Part shown: positions 18,430 through 27,228 of the stretch, in pieces
Position numbering within the stretch: position 1 is the stretch's first letter
How the letters are laid out: each line of letters begins with the position of its first letter
Assembly (NCBI RefSeq): GCF_014692505.1
Contig: NZ_JACNYK010000001.1
Span: 1,125,922 to 1,189,921 of the forward strand
DNA length: 64,000 bases
From: Sphingobacterium arenae
Lineage (GTDB): Bacteria; Bacteroidota; Bacteroidia; Sphingobacteriales; Sphingobacteriaceae
Direction: 5' to 3'
Made by a program: the position numbers and the translations under genes
The notes under the pieces: model-generated
What the model was told of the DNA's origin: nothing
Seen by the model: the letters and a program-made list of their open reading frames with translations, nothing else
Database searches by the model: none

Positions 18430-19218
18430 TTATTTTGAATAACTGACGCGCTTTCCAAGCGTGTGCTTTAAACCATTTGCATTGATTAATTCCATGGTTA
18501 CCGTACCCACCAAAATCTCTACTTGCGCTTTTACGGGGATACGATTGCCATCGTTGGTTACCCATAGAAAAAGCTGGCTGTCTTTTCTGAATATCCTACC
18601 TGGTGTAATCTCCGGACTGAATTTAATACATTCCAACTCCCCCAACGACGTTTTGATCTTTTCAATGCCAATATATTTAATGCCTAATTGGGCGACTTCA
18701 TCGTTTAAGAAATACGTGAGTTTAAACGAATCTCCCTTTTTGAGAGACGAAAGGTCCAGATTACGCGAAAAATAATAAGCAGATAGTAAATCGAAAAATT
18801 GTGATGTAGGACTGGTAAATGTACCTTTCTTGCCTGAAACTTTTTTATTTCGATGGTCAAAAGTAGCATACTCCTCGCGCGTATAACTTCCTTCGTGTAT
18901 ATCTTCTATATAAAGATAAGGCAGATACGTATCACCATCGATATAGGAGTCATATTTGTTTCTTACTTTATAGACGGCAAATATTCCCGACGTCTGACCG
19001 AACGCGGATAGGTGAAAAGCATTTGGATTGCTAAAGCGTAATTTCGATTTTTCAACTTTTAATGTGCCTGTTGCAACAGATAAAATTCCATATTTTAGCT
19101 TATAGGTCAAGTTTTCGCCGGGCTGATATGTAGGTTGTGGTAGATAGGGTAAAGTTTGTCCCATGGTCAGACCGATACTACAAATGAAAAAAGCGATAAA
19201 CGTGTATATTTTTCTCAT
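18430..19218 (-). CDS. DUF3108 exported protein
   Basis: The N-terminus MRKIYTFIAFFICSIGLTMG is a signal peptide. The mature chain begins with a proline-rich stretch followed by YQPGENLTYKLKYGI and VATGTLKVE, which is the start of the DUF3108 beta-rich domain. The rest (DGDTYLPYLYIEDIHEG, then KKVSGKKGTF and the C-terminal RIPVKAQVEILVGTV) fits the same fold, which resembles a LolA/LolB-like half-barrel. It is a periplasmic or surface protein of unknown function in a head-to-tail pair with the DUF3109 gene. Length (262 aa) is normal. Confidence 0.88.
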   Translation of the reverse strand: MRKIYTFIAFFICSIGLTMGQTLPYLPQPTYQPGENLTYKLKYGILSVATGTLKVEKSKLRFSNPNAFHLSAFGQTSGIFAVYKVRNKYDSYIDGDTYLPYLYIEDIHEGSYTREEYATFDHRNKKVSGKKGTFTSPTSQFFDLLSAYYFSRNLDLSSLKKGDSFKLTYFLNDEVAQLGIKYIGIEKIKTSLGELECIKFSPEITPGRIFRKDSQLFLWVTNDGNRIPVKAQVEILVGTVTMELINANGLKHTLGKRVSYSK

Positions 19219-19249
19219 ATGATAATGGACAAAGATGGCCGCCGATAGT

Positions 19250-19765
19250 TTAACTTTTACGCTTATACACAGGTACTGTAGAGCAGGGTTCGCCGTACAT
19301 TATGCTCTTGACAACTTTACTTAAACCGAGCGTGAATTTAATAAAGGCGGATTCAGGTACATAAATTTCCCCGCACCCCTTCACGACTACACGTTCGTCC
19401 TGATAAGTACTAAAATCCATCCCATCTAAGGCTTGATTGAACAAATTGCTCCAGACGGAGTCCTTATCTCCGAAATGAACGGAAAGTACATAAGGCTCGA
19501 GCTTGTTTGCGAGGAGCATATAGGCCCAAGTAGGCACAATCGCATCGGTAGAGCATATTATACCTATATGCTTGTTTTGGTATTGGCTCCACTCGTGTTC
19601 CTTAATAAACGTCCTAAAGTCTTTTTCTTTCAAGATTAGTCCGTGAAATAAGTTGTCTTTGATGTCATAGATGACAATCTCTTCCTTTGGGGCATAATCT
19701 GCTAAATCGACAGTTACTAAGCCACTTTGCGCAACTTTATTAATGATATTTTCTTGAATGTCCAT
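19250..19765 (-). CDS. DUF2480 family protein
   Basis: This 171-aa soluble protein (MDIQENIINKVAQSGLVTVD..., DAIVPTWAYMLLANKL, KGCGEIYVPESAFIKFT) matches the Bacteroidota-specific DUF2480 family by signature and length. Its function is unknown. The ATG at 19765 is preferred over a TTG three codons upstream. The PpiD-like gene's terminator sits between the two genes, so this gene probably has its own promoter in the same 60-base gap. A spacer of about 30 bases separates it from the DUF3108 gene downstream. Confidence 0.9.
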   Translation of the reverse strand: MDIQENIINKVAQSGLVTVDLADYAPKEEIVIYDIKDNLFHGLILKEKDFRTFIKEHEWSQYQNKHIGIICSTDAIVPTWAYMLLANKLEPYVLSVHFGDKDSVWSNLFNQALDGMDFSTYQDERVVVKGCGEIYVPESAFIKFTLGLSKVVKSIMYGEPCSTVPVYKRKS

Positions 19766-19781
19766 ACGATACAAAACAAAA

Positions 19782-19804
19782 AGCCGGACAACAATTGTCC
19801 GGCT
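19782..19804 (-). terminator. intrinsic terminator of the PpiD-like gene
   Basis: AGCCGGACAA-CAA-TTGTCCGGCT is a perfect 10-bp stem. Read on the minus strand it is followed by TTTTTGTTTTG, the expected U-tract. Confidence 0.88.
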
Positions 19805-19824
19805 ATAAAGTTAATTATTATATT

Positions 19825-21933
19825 CTAATAGAATCTAATGCGATTGTCATGAATATCCGCTTTATATTGAAGTGCTTGGTAAATTGCATTCCAGGAACGC
19901 TGGGCTTTTGCCGTTTGCATTTGTTGTCTTTGATTGTTCATATCACTGGAGACCAGTTCGGCCGGATTAACAAAACCAGCTACCTGTACCGCATAGACAC
20001 CCTGCTCACCTTTAATCGCTTTCGATAATTTATTGGGTTGCAAGCCAAATGCTGTTCCTACGACGGCGGGTTCCATTGCAATACCCGGAAGCACCGGATT
20101 GGCCATGACGATATTTTCAATGTCTACCGCTGATTTTTCTAACTTTTGGGCGACCTGATCTATGGACGAGGAACCATTTAAAGCATTGTTTAACTTTTCG
20201 ATCAGCATTTTTGCTTTTACTTCATTACGTACACGTGCTTCTATTTGTGGTTTCGCGGACTCCAAAGAGAGCGGGCCCTTTGGTTGTATATCGGTTAACC
20301 GCGCGACAATAAAATTGTCTTCGGTGTCAAATACCCGTTCGGAAACATCCCCTTTTTTGGCTTCAAAAGCCCAGCGTATGATATCTCTTGGAACCTCCAC
20401 GCCATTAAAAGTATTGTCCATTGGTAAGACGCGTTCTGCTTTATGTAACGTCGTACTTTGTTTATTGGCAACCTCTTCAAAATTTTTGCTGTTTGCGTCA
20501 CCAAAGAAATTATTAGCTTTTGCATACGCGGCGTCCGTGGTCGCTTTACCGCTGTTGATCACTTTGTCGACAATTGCTGCTTTAACAATTTTTGAATTTC
20601 CAATTTGTTTTTCGATCCGGATAATGTGCGTGCCGAAACGGCTGTTGACAATAACGACTTCGCCCGTTTTTCCGGAAAACACAGCTTCATCGAATTCCGG
20701 AACCATTTGTCCGCGTGGGAAAGTACCGAGATCACCCCCATTTATTTTACTACCCTCATCTAAGCTAAATTGTATAGCAAGAGCCGAGAAGCTTTCTCCT
20801 TGTTGAATTAATCTTTTGATAGAATCCGCTTTCGCTTGTGCCTTGTCTACCCCGCCTTCTGCGGTTGTATTCAATAAGATATGTGAGGCTTTGACAGAAT
20901 CTGGACTGAATTTCGCATCCACAACCTTTGCTACCTCAAATCTATCTTGAGACAAGAACGGTCCTACTGTCGTACCAACAGCTGCATTGAAAATGACCGA
21001 ATCCAACGCTGGACTTACCTGTCCTTTGCGGAGATAAGTATAAGGATATTTTGTATCGGAATTTACCGCGGCAAATAATGAATCCGTCGTAGAATTTACC
21101 AATTCTGATTTCAATTGTTCAATAACCGACTTTGTCGCTGCGGTATCGTTAGCAGTAGGTCTCGCATCAAACAGTACATATTCTATCGTTCTTGTTTCCT
21201 CTTGATTTTCCAATGTATTTTTGTGCGCATCATAGTACGTCTGGTAATCCGCATCGGTCAATTTAATCTCAGCGTCTTTCACCGAGGAATAATCGAGCAT
21301 CACATACTTGAAGTTTGCCAATTTATTGCGCTGGTTATATTCTTCTTGGGCTTCCAATGAAGTAACATATACACTATTGGTGAGTAGGTTCGAATACTTT
21401 TCGTTTAAACGTTCGTTGCGGATATTTTCTAAAAGCATTTCCCATTGTTGGCGCATTTCTGGTGTTCCTTGGCTATTGATTTGTGAAAGGAACGTGTTCA
21501 GTTGGTTCTTATCGAATACGCCTGTTTCGGGATTCGTAAATGCTTGAACAATTTGTGGTGACGGATTAACACCCGATACCAAACTGTTCAGTTCATCTCT
21601 GCCGACAGAAAGACCTATTTTCTCAATTTCCTGTTTTAGAAGCTCTTGTGAGATAAATTGATTCCAGACTTGTTGTACCGCATAGTTTCGCATTTGCGGA
21701 GACGTCGTGCCTCCCATTTGCTGTTGGTACATCGCAGTCGTTTGGTCAACTTGGGCGTTAAACACTTGATAATCGATGGATTCTCCATTAACACTACCGA
21801 CTTGATTTTGATTCTTCATCCAAAAAGGAGTCCCATAGCTGATGATATCTCCTAATAAAAACGCAATAATTGCTAAACCAATAACGGTTACTACAAGCCC
21901 CGCTCGGTTCCGCAAATAGCTCATTAATCCCAT
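19825..21933 (-). CDS. PpiD/SurA-like periplasmic peptidyl-prolyl isomerase
   Basis: A 702-aa chaperone anchored by one N-terminal helix (residues 13-31, VVTVIGLAIIAFLLGDII). A SurA-N/PpiD-type helical domain follows (VNGESIDYQVFNAQVDQT...). The parvulin PPIase domain (VKASHILLNT...GGDLGTFPRGQMVPEF...SRFGTHIIRIE) lies around residues 345-450. A second helical part and a degraded parvulin-like C-terminus follow (NPVLPGIAMEPAVVGTAF...GVYAVQV). This is the PpiD layout: it should help fold secreted or outer-membrane proteins at the inner membrane's periplasmic face. LptC and an outer-membrane protein gene lie directly upstream, which fits envelope biogenesis. Confidence 0.92.
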   Translation of the reverse strand: MGLMSYLRNRAGLVVTVIGLAIIAFLLGDIISYGTPFWMKNQNQVGSVNGESIDYQVFNAQVDQTTAMYQQQMGGTTSPQMRNYAVQQVWNQFISQELLKQEIEKIGLSVGRDELNSLVSGVNPSPQIVQAFTNPETGVFDKNQLNTFLSQINSQGTPEMRQQWEMLLENIRNERLNEKYSNLLTNSVYVTSLEAQEEYNQRNKLANFKYVMLDYSSVKDAEIKLTDADYQTYYDAHKNTLENQEETRTIEYVLFDARPTANDTAATKSVIEQLKSELVNSTTDSLFAAVNSDTKYPYTYLRKGQVSPALDSVIFNAAVGTTVGPFLSQDRFEVAKVVDAKFSPDSVKASHILLNTTAEGGVDKAQAKADSIKRLIQQGESFSALAIQFSLDEGSKINGGDLGTFPRGQMVPEFDEAVFSGKTGEVVIVNSRFGTHIIRIEKQIGNSKIVKAAIVDKVINSGKATTDAAYAKANNFFGDANSKNFEEVANKQSTTLHKAERVLPMDNTFNGVEVPRDIIRWAFEAKKGDVSERVFDTEDNFIVARLTDIQPKGPLSLESAKPQIEARVRNEVKAKMLIEKLNNALNGSSSIDQVAQKLEKSAVDIENIVMANPVLPGIAMEPAVVGTAFGLQPNKLSKAIKGEQGVYAVQVAGFVNPAELVSSDMNNQRQQMQTAKAQRSWNAIYQALQYKADIHDNRIRFY

Positions 21934-22102
21934 AGTCTATATACTCTGTTTATTCAGTTACTTAATTGACCTCTATTAAAAACAAGGCGCAAGATACAAC
22001 TTTTATGAAAAAAAACTTGCAAAAATTTATTTTTATATGGAAACTAAATGTGGCCTACATAAAATAAATTTATGCCGGAAGATAAAAAAATCACGAGACA
22101 TT

Positions 22103-22705
22103 TTAATTGCCGAAAGTGGGAAATTGCTGATCGCCTGAGGGAATATAGAAACCCGTCATATTTTGCCCATCAATTTTTTTGAAATCTGCATCGGAAATGA
22201 ATGAGGTGGCTTGAAAACTACCTCGGCTATCCTTCATATCAAAGGTGATAGGAACGGAGTTATAATATATCTGTTTTTTTTCATCAAATAGTAGTTCCTC
22301 TGTTCTGATGACAGAGCCGTTTGCCATCGTAAGCACTACATTTTTTCGAAACTCTGTTAATCCTTCCTCTATTTTTTGTACGGCATAATCTGAACGGATG
22401 CGTTGTGATTCTTGGTTATTCTCGTCAAAGAAACGGACCAGTACCCCCTTTTGAAACTCGTACATCGCGATGCTGTCCGGGTATTCACGCAGTTCGGGAG
22501 CTGTTAACTCCGCTTTTACGGTAGCTGAATCGCTATAGATTACGGTAACATCTTTAGAAATGTTCACATTCTCTTCCTGCTGTATATTGGCGATCTTCTC
22601 CACATCCCGAAGATCGTTCTCACAGGCCATCAATAACATCGCTCCTAGACATACCAATGGGAGTCTGAATAGCTTCTTATCGATATAGCGCAGAAGAAAG
22701 TACAT
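22103..22705 (-). CDS. lptC: LPS export system component LptC (lipoprotein form)
   Basis: This 200-aa protein has an N-terminal hydrophobic segment ending in a lipobox (MLLMAC), then a repetitive beta-strand domain: VTVIYSDSATVKAELTAPEL, QRIRSDYAVQKIEEG, NVVLTMANGSVIRTEELLFD, YYNSVPITF. That succession is the LptC/OstA-like beta-jellyroll carrying LPS from LptBFG to LptA. E. coli LptC is anchored by a helix; the lipoprotein form is common in Bacteroidota. It is two bases downstream of the outer-membrane protein gene and so probably cotranscribed with it. Confidence 0.88.
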   Translation of the reverse strand: MYFLLRYIDKKLFRLPLVCLGAMLLMACENDLRDVEKIANIQQEENVNISKDVTVIYSDSATVKAELTAPELREYPDSIAMYEFQKGVLVRFFDENNQESQRIRSDYAVQKIEEGLTEFRKNVVLTMANGSVIRTEELLFDEKKQIYYNSVPITFDMKDSRGSFQATSFISDADFKKIDGQNMTGFYIPSGDQQFPTFGN

Positions 22706-22707
22706 GA

Positions 22708-24030
22708 TTAATCTAAACTTCGACGGATAAACCAGGAATCATTAATGGTGAAACCAAAATTAATATTGATATATCGTTCTCGTACAAGATTGTGATTGAG
22801 TGATCCCTGTTGTCCGAACTCGGCGGAAATATTAATTTGGGAAAATGTACGCCCGAAGTTTGTTTCAGGTAGCGGTAAGCCTATTCCCACGCTGACAGCC
22901 ATGTCATTAATTCGTTGGTTTCTATATACGATAGGCGTTTGATTATAACGGAATCCTAGACGGTAATCTACTTGGTTCCAGTATCGTACAGAAGTGGGGT
23001 CAGGTTTAATTTGTCCGCCAATGGCAAACCCGTAGCTTTTTTCCAGTTTGTTTTGACCTTCCTGCACTTCAAATTTGGACCAGTCTGCGTAATTAAAATC
23101 TGCACCGATTAACCAGTTATATCCTTTTGATAATGTGAAACCTACATTATGCTTCAGCGGAAGCTGAATTTTTCTGGTAGCGAAGGTTCCGGTACTCACG
23201 GTATCCAACGGCGGAGCAATATAGTCATCGTCAAAATTGTTTTCTGAAATGGTAATAATCCGACTTGGTTTCGCGTTGATATGATTATTTAGCGTTCCAG
23301 TATACCCCACTGTTAAATTATATTTTCTATTAATAGATTTGCTGTATTGAAGGCCGTAGTCTACAGTTACGCCTCTTATGTTCCGAGTTTCCTTTAGCTC
23401 TGCAGGGTATGAAGTAAGATCATCTACAAACTTGACCTGCGTAATATCGTATAGATTTCCGAAAAGAAAACCGGCATTTGCTCCGATGCTTAAACCCTTA
23501 ATAGGCGATACACCATAACCTAAATAGGCTTTGTTGATTCCACCTTCTCCAAATATTTGCTTTTCATAAACCAGATCGTCTATGGACTCCACATTTTTTG
23601 ATGAATATCCTACATCGGAAAAAGGAATTAATCCAAAGGAAAAGCCACCGTATTTTTGCAACGGAATACCAATGGCGACGTGGCCAAAGGCAAAATCGGC
23701 TGTATGGTCGCTGGCATTATCTCTTGATAGCTGGGTGAAATTACCATACATACCGGCTTCCAAAACCGTACGATTTAATCCCGAGTACGAGGCCGGATTA
23801 GCAATGTTTAAGGTTGGAAGACCCGTAAGATATCTTACACCGGTAGAAATCCCGCCCATAGCACGAGTTTGTGGTAATAAATCGTTCCGCATTTGCCCCA
23901 GACCAAATTGCGAATAAGGAGAATGGGAGGTGGATCGCTGTGCGTATCCTTGCTGGATGCCAAATAAACCTAATCCTAACAACAATTGCAGCGCTATTTT
24001 GGTGAAACTTCCTATCGAGTATCTGTACAT
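22708..24030 (-). CDS. outer-membrane beta-barrel protein, function unknown
   Basis: A 440-aa protein with a signal peptide (cleavage after GYAQ). The mature N-terminus HSPYSQFGLGQMRNDLLPQTRA-type motif, then GLPTLNIANPASYSGL, is a recurrent signature of FadL-like outer-membrane proteins in Bacteroidota. The remainder alternates amphipathic strands and ends INFGFTINDSWFIRRSLD. The ATG at 24030 is chosen over a TTG two codons earlier. Its stop lies 2 bases before lptC, so the pair may be an operon. The transported substrate is not known. Confidence 0.82.
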   Translation of the reverse strand: MYRYSIGSFTKIALQLLLGLGLFGIQQGYAQRSTSHSPYSQFGLGQMRNDLLPQTRAMGGISTGVRYLTGLPTLNIANPASYSGLNRTVLEAGMYGNFTQLSRDNASDHTADFAFGHVAIGIPLQKYGGFSFGLIPFSDVGYSSKNVESIDDLVYEKQIFGEGGINKAYLGYGVSPIKGLSIGANAGFLFGNLYDITQVKFVDDLTSYPAELKETRNIRGVTVDYGLQYSKSINRKYNLTVGYTGTLNNHINAKPSRIITISENNFDDDYIAPPLDTVSTGTFATRKIQLPLKHNVGFTLSKGYNWLIGADFNYADWSKFEVQEGQNKLEKSYGFAIGGQIKPDPTSVRYWNQVDYRLGFRYNQTPIVYRNQRINDMAVSVGIGLPLPETNFGRTFSQINISAEFGQQGSLNHNLVRERYININFGFTINDSWFIRRSLD

Positions 24031-24140
24031 GGTCAAAATTTGCTACAAAACTATCTAATTTTTAACTATTCCGTTAGTTCTATTTGTTAAAAAAGGTTAA
24101 TCGGTTGATATTTAGTTGATTGCGTAGAGATATTCGCTCG

Positions 24141-25124
24141 CTAAACAAATTGGAAATAAATAATTGACGCTATGATAATGAGATACAGCGTTTCGTATAT
24201 CCATTTTGATTTCGAGTTCGTAAAATAAAATCCCAGATAGATGGCAATGGGGGGGGCGCAAAGTAGGAAATGATTTATAGTTATATGATTATTAAGATAA
24301 AAGGATCCCAACGTCAACAATATCATGAAAAACAAAAGTTGAAATGATTTGCGCAGATGCACGACACTCTTGAAGAAATGTTCTTTCAATACGAAAAGAA
24401 AAAATAGTAGGGCGATAACCACTGGAATGATAACAAGGTAATCATACATGTTCAGGGACAGCTCGGTAGGAAAAGCGTAGCCCAAAGGTTTGAAAATAGC
24501 AAAAAATTCTTTCAGACGCCCTATCCAATAATAGATGACACCTAAAAGGAAGTATATGGTCAAAAAGCCTAATAAAGGCGTTATCCATTCTCTCCAATTA
24601 AAGGGACGAAAGATCAATAAACTTATCCACAAAAGCAGCATCATGATCATAAAGGGAAAGTAAATCAAACTCCCGACGGCGACAATCATCCCCAAATCAA
24701 GCATTAATCCTTTTATATCATGTTGCTTGTAAATATTAAATAGTTTGCCCAACATCCATATGGTTATGAAATTACAGATAAGGGGCGGGGAAAGTACGAG
24801 GAACGGCGTAAATAAACTGACTAAAGTCATATACATTAATGCCGGGGTGAAATTGGGTTTGCCCAGAAGATTATAATTGTTAACGATCCGGTTCAGGAAA
24901 AATCCTTGTAGGAGGGTAAGGGTCAACGTAATCATGACATTCGCTCCAGGGGACAAGCGGGAGCCAATGCGTATCCCAATAAGATTATTAATCGCAGGCT
25001 CAAAGAGGATAGGTGTGATGTGCTCCGGAAGGCTAAGAAAGATCCCTAGACACAGAACCAAACCGATAGCCGAGACGAAAATAAAATTGACTGGCGAAAA
25101 TTTTCGATGTTGGTTTATGATCAT
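24141..25124 (-). CDS. polytopic membrane protein (DUF6427-like)
   Basis: A 327-aa protein with about nine to ten hydrophobic helices and no soluble domain. It begins MIINQHRKFSPVNFIFV and has a conserved-looking NRIVNNYNLLGKPNFTPALMY segment near residue 80, features I associate with the Bacteroidota DUF6427 group. The function is unknown. It follows ccmD by 7 bases and may be the last gene of the ccmB-ccmC-ccmD operon, in the place where ccmE would be expected. Confidence 0.7.
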   Translation of the reverse strand: MIINQHRKFSPVNFIFVSAIGLVLCLGIFLSLPEHITPILFEPAINNLIGIRIGSRLSPGANVMITLTLTLLQGFFLNRIVNNYNLLGKPNFTPALMYMTLVSLFTPFLVLSPPLICNFITIWMLGKLFNIYKQHDIKGLMLDLGMIVAVGSLIYFPFMIMMLLLWISLLIFRPFNWREWITPLLGFLTIYFLLGVIYYWIGRLKEFFAIFKPLGYAFPTELSLNMYDYLVIIPVVIALLFFLFVLKEHFFKSVVHLRKSFQLLFFMILLTLGSFYLNNHITINHFLLCAPPIAIYLGFYFTNSKSKWIYETLYLIIIASIIYFQFV

Positions 25125-25131
25125 CGTCCGG

Positions 25132-25329
25132 CTACTTCTCTAATTTTTTGATACGTCTATCTAGCATAAATAAGAATACGCCCAAAACGATAAAGATAGT
25201 TAACAAGACGAGTACCACGACGTATATCTTACCAGAGCTACGAAGGTCTGTGGCCATTTCTATCTGATTTTGAGCGAACGTATAACTAGTTGTTAGAAAA
25301 AGCAGTAAAATTGTAATGATTTTCTTCAT
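25132..25329 (-). CDS. ccmD: CcmD family protein
   Basis: A 65-aa protein with a cleavable-looking N-terminal hydrophobic segment (ends TFAQ), a short periplasmic stretch (RSSGKIYVV) and a single C-terminal helix (VLVLLTIFIVLGVFLFM) followed by LDRRIKKLEK. This is the Bacteroidota form of CcmD, the small subunit that releases holo-CcmE from the CcmABC complex in cytochrome c maturation. It lies between ccmC and the membrane protein gene, 12 bases from ccmC. Confidence 0.85.
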   Translation of the reverse strand: MKKIITILLLFLTTSYTFAQNQIEMATDLRSSGKIYVVVLVLLTIFIVLGVFLFMLDRRIKKLEK

Positions 25330-25341
25330 GATGATATCTGA

Positions 25342-26007
25342 TTAATCGATGAGGTTTCTTTTTCTTTCCAGAAGGCGTACACGATAACGTAAAGTGCATA
25401 TCCAAACACCTATGAGCATCCACCCGATAATCGCAGTGTAAAACACAGGCCGCATTTGGTTGTCCATATCGAGGTCGCCAAACGTTCCATTTCCGCCGCT
25501 TCCAGGATGCAACGAGTCGGTCATTTTGGGCATGATGTACATCAATACGATCATAACGGGAAACGCAAAGATATTGTAGATGGCCGCTATTTTGCCTCTT
25601 TTCTGCTCTTCTTCTAAAGCATTCCGCAAAACGAGATAGGCGAGATACATGAGTGTAGCGATTGCTGAACCATTTGTTTTAGCATCGTTAGGCCACGCCA
25701 TTCCCCACGTGATATTAGCCCATTGCATACCGGTTAGCAGACCTATGATGCAAAAAACAATACCGGTATTGACAGCCTCGACGGCGATTAAATCATCGTT
25801 GATTCGTCCGTTGCTCAGGTAACGTATGCTATAGATAACGGAAATAAGGTAAAGAGCAAACATAGCGAACCACATGGGTACATGGAAATACACATTGCGG
25901 ATGGTTTCGTGTAACAGGAATAAAGCGGGAACCGGACCAAGGAGACCCACCACAATACTAGCAGCAACCATCACCAGTCCTAAAATTTTCCACCAAGATT
26001 GTCTCAT
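25342..26007 (-). CDS. ccmC: heme export/cytochrome c biogenesis protein CcmC
   Basis: A 221-aa protein with six hydrophobic helices. The tryptophan-rich heme-handling motif WANITWGMAWPNDAK lies near residue 120, with HVPMWF earlier (heme-ligand His) and a second conserved His region, SLHPG, after the fourth helix. CcmC presents heme to CcmE in the periplasm. Order and spacing (ccmB, 12 bases, ccmC, 12 bases, ccmD) indicate an operon. The WGxxWxxD core is slightly altered to WGMAWPNDAKTNGSA as in other Bacteroidota. Confidence 0.92.
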   Translation of the reverse strand: MRQSWWKILGLVMVAASIVVGLLGPVPALFLLHETIRNVYFHVPMWFAMFALYLISVIYSIRYLSNGRINDDLIAVEAVNTGIVFCIIGLLTGMQWANITWGMAWPNDAKTNGSAIATLMYLAYLVLRNALEEEQKRGKIAAIYNIFAFPVMIVLMYIMPKMTDSLHPGSGGNGTFGDLDMDNQMRPVFYTAIIGWMLIGVWICTLRYRVRLLERKRNLID

Positions 26008-26019
26008 GATTCGAAAGAA

Positions 26020-26679
26020 TTAATCTCGCCAAAGATAAGGAAATAACAATAAAGAAATGGTAATCGTAATTACATTAATTGCCAGCAAGACGAGTATGTC
26101 ATTGGTGCTGTCGACTCTTGGAGCCCCTGCTAATGCATTTTGGGACAAGGAGATTAAAACGATGAGTAGGGGAATGATGACAGGAAAACTTAATATCGCC
26201 ATTAGGGTACTGTTATTGCCCGCTTTTGCGCTAATGCCAGACACCATCGTAAAGACCGAGGAAAAACTCATACTTCCTAAAACAACTGCCGTCGTATACA
26301 AGATCGGATCACCCACGGGATTGCTAAAGGTAATGCTATACGCTGTATAGGCTATCAGTGATAAGAGGATCATGATCAGCGTATTATATATTATTTTGGA
26401 TAATATAATCGCCTGGGGACTAATCAGTGTGTAATAATAAAGTTGTCTGCTTTGGCTCTCTTGAACAAAGCTTCGGCTAATGGCATTCACACTGGCAAAC
26501 AGCATAATAATCCAGAACAAAGCGTTCCAAACAAATGTATCTACAGATTGGAATGCTTGGTAACAAACAAATACTGTAGATACAACGTATAATAAGATAC
26601 CGTTTATAGCATATTTTGAACGCCATTCAAGAACGATATCTTTATAAACTAAAGTCTTTACCTGCTGGAGTGTATTCAT
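26020..26679 (-). CDS. ccmB: heme exporter membrane subunit CcmB
   Basis: This 219-aa protein has six hydrophobic helices and the CcmB-type N-terminus VKTLVYKDIVLEWRSKYAING, followed by SRSFVQESQSRQLYYYTLISP. CcmB is the permease of the CcmAB ATPase that drives release of heme-loaded CcmE. The CcmA ATPase gene is not adjacent in this window, so it must be elsewhere or be replaced. The gene begins the ccmB-ccmC-ccmD operon. Confidence 0.92.
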   Translation of the reverse strand: MNTLQQVKTLVYKDIVLEWRSKYAINGILLYVVSTVFVCYQAFQSVDTFVWNALFWIIMLFASVNAISRSFVQESQSRQLYYYTLISPQAIILSKIIYNTLIMILLSLIAYTAYSITFSNPVGDPILYTTAVVLGSMSFSSVFTMVSGISAKAGNNSTLMAILSFPVIIPLLIVLISLSQNALAGAPRVDSTNDILVLLAINVITITISLLLFPYLWRD

Positions 26680-26740
26680 GGGCGTTGCAAAGATACGAAT
26701 ACTTGCGTTTGAAATGACGCACCCACTCCAAAAATAAGGG

Positions 26741-27115
26741 TTAGGCTTTGTCCAGTTCTGATTTTGCTTTGGAAACTATCTTTTCGGCTTTGTCTTCCGC
26801 GTGGTGTACAGCTTGGGAAGCTTTATCCGCCAATTTATGCGCTTTTTCTGCAGCCGCATCTACCGCACGTACACCGGCGTCTTTTGCTTTTGCTTTTAAG
26901 TTGTCCAATTCAGCTTTCGTAGACTTTGCAATTTTAGCCGCACGCTTTGCCTCTTTTTTAGAAAGTTCTTTGATTGATTTCGTCAGGTCTTTCACACCCT
27001 CATTTGCACGCTCTAATTGACGTTTCCCATCATCTGTACCAAGTAGATAATAAGCAGCAGCTCCAGCAGCTAAACCAAGAAGTGCGAATGCGATAAATCC
27101 ATTTTTATTTTCCAT
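26741..27115 (-). CDS. YtxH-domain protein
   Basis: A 124-aa protein: one N-terminal helix (FIAFALLGLAAGAAAYYLL), then GTDDGKRQLERANEG, the YtxH signature, then an uninterrupted Lys/Ala/Glu/Asp-rich amphipathic helix to the end. It resembles YtxH/gas-vesicle-like stress proteins and LEA-like helices. Probable membrane-anchored stress protein; role unproven. It stands alone between the ABC exporter gene and ccmB. Confidence 0.85.
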   Translation of the reverse strand: MENKNGFIAFALLGLAAGAAAYYLLGTDDGKRQLERANEGVKDLTKSIKELSKKEAKRAAKIAKSTKAELDNLKAKAKDAGVRAVDAAAEKAHKLADKASQAVHHAEDKAEKIVSKAKSELDKA

Positions 27116-27228
27116 AATACCTTGTTTTTGTCTTTTCTAAAAATTAATCACCCTTTTCTTAAATCTAACAAAAAAAGTCGAAAAAAGTTTTTTGCGTATA
27201 CGTTTTTTGTGGGTAAAGGAAGTTGTCG

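Noticed and set aside
26748..27020. Ala/Ser/Phe-rich ORF antisense to the YtxH-like gene
   Set aside because: A low-complexity mirror of the Lys/Ala-rich coding strand.
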